From assembly GCA_002392545.1 (NCBI GenBank), contig DGHF01000235.1:1-12223 (forward strand): a stretch of 12,223 bases of DNA, written 5' to 3'. The DNA comes from Ruminococcus sp. UBA3855. Its GTDB lineage: Bacteria > Bacillota > Clostridia > Oscillospirales > Ruminococcaceae. Made by a program: the position numbers and the translations under genes. Below the pieces are notes generated by a model, which saw only the letters and a program-made list of their open reading frames with translations, was not told the DNA's origin and ran no database searches. Of this stretch, positions 5,852 through 11,666 are shown one piece after another; positions within the stretch are counted from its first letter, which is position 1; the number at the start of each line of letters is the position of its first letter.

Positions 5852-7399
5852 ATGTTATTTTTAATCGCAATCATTGTGGCTTGTGTTTTTTCGTGGTTTT
5901 GTGCGAAGCCATTAAAAACACATCCCACACCTTTTTATGTGGCTGGGGCTGTGGTGTCGGTCATCATGATAATGATTGGACAAACCCGACCAGAGGGAAT
6001 TCCTCAAGCAGTCAATACGTATCTGATAGGTTTATTCAATCGTGGGGCATTGGCGGCGGCATTATGGTGTGTAGTTGCATACATCGGAGCAGTGCCAGAC
6101 AGTGCAAAAGCCATCAGAAAACAGCTCATGCCGTCCAGAGGGGAACTTTCCATTTTCACGGCGATTCTGACTATTTCCCATGCGGTGACTTATGGTGTCA
6201 CCTACATCAAGCGACTGACCAGCGGAAGACCTGTCACAGAAACAACGTTCATTTTGACGTGCATTATCTGTCTGATATTAATGCTGATTATGATTCCATT
6301 GACTGTGATTTCGTTTAAGAACATCCGCAAAAAGATGAAACCCCAAACATGGAAAGCCATTCAGAGAATTGCCTATGTTTTTTATGCATTGATTTACCTG
6401 CATGTAATGGTAATTTTCATCCCTCGTGCAAGAATCGGGCGAGAGGGCGCATTATTTGATGTGATTATTTACAGTATTGTTTTCTTGGGGTATGCAGTTC
6501 TGAGAATCCGGAAAGCCATTGTAAAAACACAGCCAGTCGAAAAGCATTCGATTTTGAACGTGGTATGTACGGCGGTATTCGTTCTGACTGTCGGGGGTCT
6601 GGGAATTTCTTCACGTTCTTCTGTCACTCCTGTACAATCTGCCGAAAACGGAACAAATCTTTCCACGACTGCCCCCGCATTGCAGACCATTACAGAAACC
6701 ACAACCGCTGTCAGCACCTCTGCGGAAACATCCGCCAACCCAATGGAAACAATCTCTGAAACGGATTCCATTTCTGAAACCATCACCCCCACCGAAGCTG
6801 AAACAACTCCCATTTCAACAGATAATTCCGTTGCCGAAACAACTGCCGTTCCTGCCAATACAGAAACACAAGCCTCCCCTGCTGTGACAACTGCCGTTGT
6901 TTCCACCTCTGCAAACGTTTCCAATGCGGAAAATTCCGCTCCGGATGCACAGCCACAAAACGAACCTGTTCAGGATGAGCCATCTCCTGAATCTGTTCAA
7001 AATGACCCTGCTCCTGAACCTGTCCAGAATGACCCTGAACCTGCTCCACAGCCTGAACCTGAACCCATCCAGAATACCCCCGAACCTGAACCACAGCCCG
7101 AACCCGAACCACAACAGCCCGCTTCCGTCCTCTACAATAACGGCACATATTCCGCTGACAAAATGGGCTTTGATTCCATGGTACATATCACCGTCACAAT
7201 CGAAAGTGATAAAATTATCGACCTGACAGCAAGCTGTAATGAAAGTGATATGTGGTATTTTGAAAATGCTTACGGAACTATCAGAAATGCAATTTTAGCG
7301 TCTCAAAGTCCTGATGTGGATATTGTTGCAGAATCTACCATCAGTTCCAATGCCATCATGGACGGCGTGAGAGACTGTCTCAATCAGGCAAGAAAGTAA
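5852..7399 (+). CDS. Ferric reductase-like membrane protein with C-terminal FMN-binding domain
   Basis: A predicted heme-b/flavin electron carrier of 515 aa crossing the membrane. Start: ATG at 5852 with AGGAG 6 nt upstream; an upstream GTG (5771) would add a hydrophilic stretch and lacks a ribosome site. Residues 1-225 hold about six membrane segments with RGELSIFTAILTISH (His110) and WKAIQRIAYVFYALIYLH (His184), the ferric-reductase/MsrQ pattern; these histidines are candidate heme ligands. A further hydrophobic segment lies at about 234-252. Residues 255-425 are a Thr-rich then Pro/Glu/Gln-rich linker with repeats of the EPVQNDPxPEP kind. Residues 427-513 are an FMN_bind domain (NGTYSADKMGF... 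SSNAIMDGVRDCLNQ). The usual D-x-x-S-G-A-T-x-T/S motif reads D490-I-V-A-E-S-T496-I-S: the acceptor Thr remains but S-G-A is lost. ApbE, encoded just downstream, would be the flavin transferase (inference). Confidence 0.85.
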   Translation: MLFLIAIIVACVFSWFCAKPLKTHPTPFYVAGAVVSVIMIMIGQTRPEGIPQAVNTYLIGLFNRGALAAALWCVVAYIGAVPDSAKAIRKQLMPSRGELSIFTAILTISHAVTYGVTYIKRLTSGRPVTETTFILTCIICLILMLIMIPLTVISFKNIRKKMKPQTWKAIQRIAYVFYALIYLHVMVIFIPRARIGREGALFDVIIYSIVFLGYAVLRIRKAIVKTQPVEKHSILNVVCTAVFVLTVGGLGISSRSSVTPVQSAENGTNLSTTAPALQTITETTTAVSTSAETSANPMETISETDSISETITPTEAETTPISTDNSVAETTAVPANTETQASPAVTTAVVSTSANVSNAENSAPDAQPQNEPVQDEPSPESVQNDPAPEPVQNDPEPAPQPEPEPIQNTPEPEPQPEPEPQQPASVLYNNGTYSADKMGFDSMVHITVTIESDKIIDLTASCNESDMWYFENAYGTIRNAILASQSPDVDIVAESTISSNAIMDGVRDCLNQARK

Positions 7400-7419
7400 A
7401 TATTTTTCCGTGCCCCTGC

Positions 7420-7447
7420 GCCCTCCGGCAAAGGGGGCTTTCTTTTG
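7420..7447 (+). terminator. Rho-independent terminator after the FMN-binding membrane protein gene
   Basis: GCCCTC (7420-7425) pairs with GGGGGC (7433-7438), one G-T pair, around a 7-nt loop, followed by TTTCTTTT. It separates the two upstream genes from the apbE operon. Confidence 0.75.
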
Positions 7448-7456
7448 TGAAATAAA

Positions 7457-7487
7457 TTTCCCGAAAAGTATAGCTTTTTTCGGGAAA
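7457..7487. promoter_or_regulatory. Perfect 11-bp palindrome at the apbE promoter
   Basis: TTTCCCGAAAA (7457-7467) and TTTTCGGGAAA (7477-7487) are exact inverted repeats with a 9-bp centre. The right arm covers the spacer and the left arm lies just before the -35 position of the promoter at 7494. No T tract follows on the plus strand, so it is not an ordinary terminator for the upstream gene; an operator is more likely, or a minus-strand terminator. Confidence 0.5.
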
Positions 7488-7490
7488 GTG

Positions 7491-7499
7491 TGTTATAAT
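7491..7499 (+). promoter_or_regulatory. Extended -10 promoter of the apbE operon
   Basis: TGT-TATAAT at 7491-7499 is a consensus -10 with the TGn extension. The -35 position (about 7471-7476, TAGCTT) is weak, as allowed for extended -10 promoters. The transcript would begin near 7506, giving a leader of less than 30 nt before apbE. Confidence 0.65.
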
Positions 7500-7533
7500 G
7501 ATACTATACAGCAATGCTGGGAAAGGATTCCAC

Positions 7534-8613
7534 ATGAAAAAATATGCAATTTTACTCTTGATATGGGCTTTTTTATTTACCGGATGTCAGGCAGGGGAAA
7601 ACCAAAATTCTTCTGTCTCTGAAACCAGTTCATTGATACACTCCGCTGATACTCCCGAAAAAACAGAACTGCACTCCGCTGACATTTTCGCCATGGATAC
7701 TTACATGAATCTGAAAGTATGGAGTTCCGACAACGGCGAATGCATCAAGCAAGCCAGTGAAAGAATTCAGGAGCTTGAAAATTTATTCTCCGTCACCAAT
7801 CCGGAAAGCGACATCAGCCGTGTGAACAGCTCCAATGGAATGCCCGTCAGTGTCAGTGATGATACTGTCACCGTCCTGCAAAAAGCCTTTCAAATCGGCA
7901 ACGACAGCAAGGGAGCTTTGGATATTTCCATTTATCCGGTACTCCGTGCGTGGGGATTCACAACTGATTCCATGCAAGTCCCTGATAATAATACCCTCAC
8001 CCAATTGCTTGAAAATGTGGATTACTCCCGAATCCAGCTTGACGGAAATCAGGTCACGCTTCCTGAAAATATGATGATTGACCTCGGCGCACTCGCCAAA
8101 GGCTACACCAGCAACGAAGTTATCCGCATTTTCAGGGAAAGCGGTGCAACATCGGCAATTATCAGCCTTGGCGGAAATGTGCAGGCTCTCGGACGAAAAC
8201 AGGATGGCTCTTTCTGGAAAGTCGGAGTGGTCAACCCCTTTTCCCCTGCTGAAAATATGTGCGTTCTGGAAATCGAAAACAAAGCTGTGATTACTTCCGG
8301 AAATTATGAACGCTATTTCACGGATGACGAGGGGAATATTTATTGGCATATCATTGATAAAAATGACGGCTACCCTGCGGATAACGGGCTTGTTTCCGTA
8401 ACCATTATCGGGGAAGACGGCTTGCACTGTGATGCACTGTCAACAGCTTTATTTGTGGAGGGAACAGAAAATGCCGTTGCACATTGGAGACAGTCTAATG
8501 ATTTCGAAATGATTCTTGTGACAGATGATAACAGAATTATCATCAGTGACGGCATTCAGGATTCTTTCACCAATCAAAGCACCATGCCTGTCGAGGTAGT
8601 GACCCATGAATAA
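7534..8613 (+). CDS. apbE: ApbE-type FAD:protein FMN transferase lipoprotein
   Basis: Transfers FMN from FAD to a threonine of extracytosolic flavoproteins, with Mg2+. The 359 aa begin with a lipoprotein signal (LLLIWAFLFTGC, lipid-modified Cys18), so the enzyme is tethered outside the membrane. ApbE features in order: FAMDTYMNLKVW (52-63, family MGT-like start), ISIYPVLRAWGF (131-142), IDLGALAKGY (182-191), SLGGNVQALG (211-220), SGNYERYF (255-262), HIIDKNDGYP (272-281, usually HI-D-P-x-T-G-x-P) and CDALSTALFVEG (299-310, metal-binding Asp/Thr region). The start ATG at 7534 has AAAGGA 6 nt upstream; an in-frame ATG at 7498 overlaps the -10 and is rejected. It overlaps the next gene by 8 nt. 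The natural client nearby is the FMN-binding membrane protein encoded just upstream. Confidence 0.95.
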   Translation: MKKYAILLLIWAFLFTGCQAGENQNSSVSETSSLIHSADTPEKTELHSADIFAMDTYMNLKVWSSDNGECIKQASERIQELENLFSVTNPESDISRVNSSNGMPVSVSDDTVTVLQKAFQIGNDSKGALDISIYPVLRAWGFTTDSMQVPDNNTLTQLLENVDYSRIQLDGNQVTLPENMMIDLGALAKGYTSNEVIRIFRESGATSAIISLGGNVQALGRKQDGSFWKVGVVNPFSPAENMCVLEIENKAVITSGNYERYFTDDEGNIYWHIIDKNDGYPADNGLVSVTIIGEDGLHCDALSTALFVEGTENAVAHWRQSNDFEMILVTDDNRIIISDGIQDSFTNQSTMPVEVVTHE

Positions 8614-8965
8614 AAAACTGATTGCATTATTGATTTGCGTAGGGCTGATTTTCGTCAGTTCCATTGTGATTGTGGTCGTCCGTGAAACTCAGCCAGCCGG
8701 ACAGATGGTTGAAATCATTCAGGACGGCACAACACTTTATACTTTCGACATGGGAAAAGCCAAAAATCAAACTATCCGCATTGATGCACCTGACGGCGGT
8801 TATAATATCATTACCATTCAGGATGGCACAATTTTCATGTCAGAAGCCGACTGTCCCGACCAGATTTGTGTACATACTGGTGTACTGCGTTCGGAAAATG
8901 TGCCGATTGTGTGCCTGCCTCACAAAGTCATTATTCATTTTGTGGATGGGGAGGGCATTGCATGA
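8606..8965 (+). CDS. NusG domain II membrane-anchored protein (EetA-like)
   Basis: Membrane-anchored extracytosolic protein of 119 aa. An N-terminal hydrophobic segment (about 5-25) is followed by a NusG-II beta domain: VEIIQDGTTLYTF, the Gly-rich YNIITIQDGTIFMSEADCPDQICVHTG (spanning 66-92) and IVCLPHKVIIHF (101-112). The family cysteines are Cys83, Cys88 and Cys103 (CPDQIC and CLP). NusG-II proteins of this kind regularly precede the HepS-I/Gx-transporter gene, and this pair matches what I recall as EetA and EetB of the Listeria extracellular electron transfer locus. Its biochemical role is unknown; handing electrons from the membrane to flavoproteins is inference. The start overlaps apbE by 8 nt with GAGG 9 nt upstream, and the end overlaps the next gene by 4 nt. 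Confidence 0.88.
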   Translation: MNKKLIALLICVGLIFVSSIVIVVVRETQPAGQMVEIIQDGTTLYTFDMGKAKNQTIRIDAPDGGYNIITIQDGTIFMSEADCPDQICVHTGVLRSENVPIVCLPHKVIIHFVDGEGIA

Positions 8966-9483
8966 GCACGAAAAAACTCACGGAACTAGCATTATTAACA
9001 GCAGTCGCATTGATTATTTTCGTCATTGAACTGCGGATTCCGAACCTCGTCCCGATTGCAGGTGTCAAGCTTGGACTTGCCAATATTATCACAGTCTATG
9101 CGGTATTCCGTTACAAGCCCAATGAAACGGCTATGGTCGTAACTGCAAGATTATTATTAGGTGCAATGTTCAGCGGGACGATTGTATCATTGCTGTATAG
9201 TGTGTCAGGGGCGTTTCTCTGTCTGGTGGGAATGCTTTCATTGAGAAATATCATCCCGAAAAACTGGATATGGCTTTGCAGTATCACAGGGGCGATTTTT
9301 CATAATATCGGACAAATTTTGATGGCACTTGTTCTCATGAAGACAACCGCCGTTCTGGCAAGTCTGCCAATCCTGATGATTTCGGGCTGTATTGCCGGAG
9401 CATTTACCGGACTTTGTGCACAATTGCTGTTAAATCGACTGGAAAGAAGAAATTCCACTCAAAATCAGAATCATGAAATATAA
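8962..9483 (+). CDS. Gx transporter / HepS component I-like membrane protein (EetB-like)
   Basis: Polytopic membrane protein of 173 aa with about five hydrophobic segments. Family motifs: PIAGVKLGLANIITVYAVFR (31-50), TARLLLGAMFSG (61-72) and GAIFHNIGQI (110-119). It is annotated either as heptaprenyl diphosphate synthase component I or as Gx transporter; the fold is like the substrate-binding subunit of ECF transporters, and no prenyltransferase DDxxD motif is present. Together with the NusG-II gene before it, it matches the EetA-EetB pair. The start ATG at 8962 forms ATGA with the previous stop and has GGAG upstream; a longer frame from 8866 lies wholly inside the previous gene. Its substrate (flavin, quinone precursor or other) cannot be told. 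Confidence 0.87.
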   Translation: MSTKKLTELALLTAVALIIFVIELRIPNLVPIAGVKLGLANIITVYAVFRYKPNETAMVVTARLLLGAMFSGTIVSLLYSVSGAFLCLVGMLSLRNIIPKNWIWLCSITGAIFHNIGQILMALVLMKTTAVLASLPILMISGCIAGAFTGLCAQLLLNRLERRNSTQNQNHEI

Positions 9484-9502
9484 CAAAAGGAGTTGGGCAA
9501 TT

Positions 9503-10540
9503 ATGGCAAATATTATTGTTCTTGGTTCGGGGGCGTTCGGAATTGCGCTTGCCTTAGTATGCAATAATGCAGGACACAATGTAACTATCTGGTCAAAATT
9601 TCCGGAGGAACTCGACGAAATCCGCAACACCGGAGAATCTTCTAAATTAAAAGGGGTGAAAATTCCCCCTGCAATCACTCTGACCAGCGACAAAAACGAC
9701 ATCACCGGAAAGGATATTGTCATTGTAGGCATTCCGTCAAGTTTCGTGCGGAGCGTCATGCAGGAGGTTTCCCCTTTCATCTCAGAAAATACTGTCATTG
9801 TGAACACATCCAAAGGCTTGGAAAATCTCACATTCAAGCGAATGAGTGAGGTCATTTCAGAAGAATGTCCCAATCGTGCTGTGGTCGTTCTGACAGGTCC
9901 ATCTCATGCGGAAGAATTGAGCATTGGTGTACCCACAACAGTCGCTGTCACCAGCAAAAGCATTGAATCCGCTGAATATATTCAGGACATTTTCACCACG
10001 GACACATTACGGCTTTATGTGAATGCGGATATTATCGGCTGTGAACTGGGCGGAGCGATGAAAAATGTCATTGCCCTTGCGTGTGGCATCAGTGATGGTC
10101 TTGGTTTCGGTGACAATACCAAAGCCGCATTGATGACAAGGGGCATTCATGAAATCACATCCCTTGGGCTGGAAATGGGTGCAGAATTGGATACTTTTTC
10201 CGGCTTGACCGGAATCGGAGACTTGATTGTCACCTGCACCAGCGCACACAGCAGAAACCGCCGTGCTGGAATCTTAATCGGGCAAGGTGTCAGCCCTGAA
10301 GAAGCTGTGAAAAAAGTCGGTACAGTAGAAGGCTATTATTGCTGTGAAGTCACTCACGGTTTGGCTCAAAAAATGGGTGTAGAAATGCCGATTACAGATG
10401 AACTCTATCACCTGCTATTTGAGGGCGGTAAGGCGGTGGCATCTTTGGGCAAACTCATGGGAAGACCTAACCGCCATGAATGCGAACACTACACCACCCT
10501 TGAACAGCTCCAGAAATTGGATAAATTGCATCATGAGTAA
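9503..10540 (+). CDS. gpsA: NAD(P)+ glycerol-3-phosphate dehydrogenase
   Basis: Interconverts dihydroxyacetone phosphate and sn-glycerol-3-phosphate with NAD(P)H in the cytosol, supplying the phospholipid backbone. The 345 aa are a normal length. IIVLGSGAFGIALALVC (4-20) is the Rossmann nucleotide-binding loop; NTSKGLE carries the conserved Lys104; GPSHAEEL (132-139) and GAMKNVIALACGISDGLGFGDN (184-205) contain the catalytic Lys187; SGLTGIGDLIVTCTSAHSRN (233-252) is the substrate-binding signature. The ATG at 9503 has AAAGGAG 10 nt upstream; an in-frame ATG at 9473 lies inside the preceding gene. It lies 19 nt after the EetB-like gene and overlaps the following gene by 8 nt, so it belongs to the apbE operon. 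gpsA often sits beside plsY or der; this neighbourhood is unusual. Confidence 0.97.
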   Translation: MANIIVLGSGAFGIALALVCNNAGHNVTIWSKFPEELDEIRNTGESSKLKGVKIPPAITLTSDKNDITGKDIVIVGIPSSFVRSVMQEVSPFISENTVIVNTSKGLENLTFKRMSEVISEECPNRAVVVLTGPSHAEELSIGVPTTVAVTSKSIESAEYIQDIFTTDTLRLYVNADIIGCELGGAMKNVIALACGISDGLGFGDNTKAALMTRGIHEITSLGLEMGAELDTFSGLTGIGDLIVTCTSAHSRNRRAGILIGQGVSPEEAVKKVGTVEGYYCCEVTHGLAQKMGVEMPITDELYHLLFEGGKAVASLGKLMGRPNRHECEHYTTLEQLQKLDKLHHE

Positions 10541-11099
10541 GACCATCTGGAAAGGCGGTGCATTGCTTGCACCTGTTCCGCCTGCGCTGGTGACCTGCGG
10601 AACAATGGAAAACCCCAACGTCTTGACAATCGCATGGACAGGCATTGTCTGTACCCATCCGGCAATGACATATATTTCCGTCAGACCGTCACGCTATTCC
10701 TATGAAATCATTCAGAAATCGGGGGAATTCGTCATCAATCTTCCGACTTCTGCAATGGCGAAAACAGTTGACTTCTGCGGTATGAAATCCGGAAAGAACT
10801 GCAATAAAATTGACCGTTGTCATTTGCAGTTAGCAGAGGGGCAGACCGTCAGAACGCCGATTCTGTCAGATTGTCCGGTCAGCCTTGAATGCAAAGTGAC
10901 GGAATCGAAAGCCCTTGGTTCTCATACCATGTTTCTGGCGGAAATTACCTGCGTACAGGTGGAGGAGCGTTTTCTCAACAGCAAGGGGAAATTGAATCTC
11001 CAACAAGCCGGTTTGCTTGCCTATGCACATGGCGAATATTTCGCCCTCGGTGGGAAACGTGGGGAGTTTGGGTTCTCTGTGAGGAAGAAGAAACGGTAA
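10533..11099 (+). CDS. Flavin reductase-like FMN-binding protein (flavoredoxin family)
   Basis: A 188-aa protein of the flavin reductase-like (split-barrel, FMN-binding) family. Recognisable blocks are PPALVTCG (16-23), NVLTIAWTGIVCTHPAMTYI (29-48), RPSRYSYEII (51-60), GEFVINLPTS (64-73) and DFCGMKSGKNCNKID (80-94), the usual order for flavoredoxin-like members. Such proteins bind FMN and pass electrons or reduce free flavin with NAD(P)H; the exact partner is not known. No signal peptide is seen, so it is cytosolic. The ATG at 10533 overlaps the gpsA stop by 8 nt without a strong ribosome site, so translation is probably coupled to gpsA. The tail is basic (FSVRKKKR). A flavin-handling role fits the flavin theme of the operon. 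Confidence 0.9.
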   Translation: MSKTIWKGGALLAPVPPALVTCGTMENPNVLTIAWTGIVCTHPAMTYISVRPSRYSYEIIQKSGEFVINLPTSAMAKTVDFCGMKSGKNCNKIDRCHLQLAEGQTVRTPILSDCPVSLECKVTESKALGSHTMFLAEITCVQVEERFLNSKGKLNLQQAGLLAYAHGEYFALGGKRGEFGFSVRKKKR

Positions 11100-11131
11100 T
11101 TTTATTTTATACGATAAATCGGAATTTACCA

Positions 11132-11221
11132 GTTAGGGAGGGTTTGGGACACTTGCACAGCACCCTTTATATATTTTTTAATCTATTTTTTTCGTGCGAA
11201 GGGATAGTAAACCCTCCTAAC
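11132..11221. repeat. 90-bp imperfect inverted repeat, possible MITE or terminator
   Basis: GTTAGGGAGGGTTT (11132-11145) and AAACCCTCCTAAC (11209-11221) are inverted copies except for one missing base. Inside lie further complements (TTGCAC against GTGCGAA, CCCTT against AAGGG) and two T-rich runs. The left half alone gives AGGGT (11139-11143) against ACCCT (11162-11166) before TTATATATTTTTT, which could end the apbE operon transcript. The outer arms suggest a small inverted-repeat element. Confidence 0.5.
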
Positions 11222-11289
11222 CTTCCCCGTCATTGAAAATGGAGAGTCGACTGCACAAAAAACAGAATATCAATTGCTATATTAAATAG

Positions 11290-11295
11290 TATAAT
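11290..11295 (+). promoter_or_regulatory. Possible -10 for the small protein gene
   Basis: TATAAT at 11290-11295, about 57 nt before the ATG at 11352. No good -35 lies at 16-18 nt spacing (ATATCA at the expected place), and the surroundings are AT-rich, so this is tentative. Confidence 0.35.
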
Positions 11296-11351
11296 ATGAT
11301 AAATTCTGATTTTTCAAAATTTCTCTCATTAGGAAAGGAATGTACTGCATC

Positions 11352-11549
11352 ATGAACAAAGACTTAATGCTTGACATCGGGAAAACAATCGGCATTCCCT
11401 TTGTCAAGAGCATCATCATCCCCGAAGCCAAAAAAGCCGGAAAAAATGCCATTAAAAAGACTGCCAAAAAATCAATCCTCCCGACTGTTTCCATTATGAC
11501 AGGCGCAGTGGCTGGATATGTCTTGTATCAGAAAAAGCTGAAAAAGTAA
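11352..11549 (+). CDS. Small basic protein with one predicted membrane segment, unknown function
   Basis: I do not recognise this 65-aa protein. It begins MNKDLMLDIGKTIGIPFVKS, has a lysine-rich middle (PEAKKAGKNAIKKTAKKS, 26-43) and a hydrophobic C-terminal segment (about 44-58, ILPTVSIMTGAVAGYVLY) ending QKKLKK. Lysines on both sides of a short hydrophobic stretch suggest a membrane-bound or membrane-surface peptide. The ribosome-binding site AAAGGA lies 12 nt before the ATG, rather far; an ATG at 11340 directly abuts it and is too close. It stands alone between a possible inverted-repeat element and the glyA promoter. The intact frame, ribosome site and upstream -10 support a real gene, but comparison with relatives is missing. 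Confidence 0.65.
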   Translation: MNKDLMLDIGKTIGIPFVKSIIIPEAKKAGKNAIKKTAKKSILPTVSIMTGAVAGYVLYQKKLKK

Positions 11550-11585
11550 ATTTTTCTGTCTTGGCTAAAAATATTGAAAAAAGAC

Positions 11586-11614
11586 TTGCTTTTTTGTGCG
11601 GAATCCTGTATAAT
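11586..11614 (+). promoter_or_regulatory. Promoter of glyA
   Basis: TTGCTT (11586-11591), a 17-nt spacer and a perfect TATAAT (11609-11614). The -35 has four of six consensus bases. The leader would be about 45 nt, too short for a glycine or other riboswitch. Confidence 0.82.
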
Positions 11615-11666
11615 AAAAATAGATTGCTTGTAACAGCAAAAAATAAAACAAAAAGGAGTTTTTCCC

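Noticed and set aside
6469..7186. Several open frames antisense to, or in another frame from, the Pro/Glu linker.
   Set aside because: Low-complexity coding repeats keep other frames open; the FMN protein frame is supported by homology at both ends.
7783..8427. 214-codon open frame antisense to apbE.
   Set aside because: ApbE motifs run through the whole sense frame; the antisense frame shows no known domain.
9473..9502. Earlier in-frame ATG for gpsA.
   Set aside because: It is inside the preceding gene, lacks a ribosome site and would put ten extra residues before the Rossmann strand.
11615..11666. Glycine riboswitch before glyA.
   Set aside because: The leader is about 45-50 nt, too short for any glycine aptamer, and has only a 5-bp hairpin.
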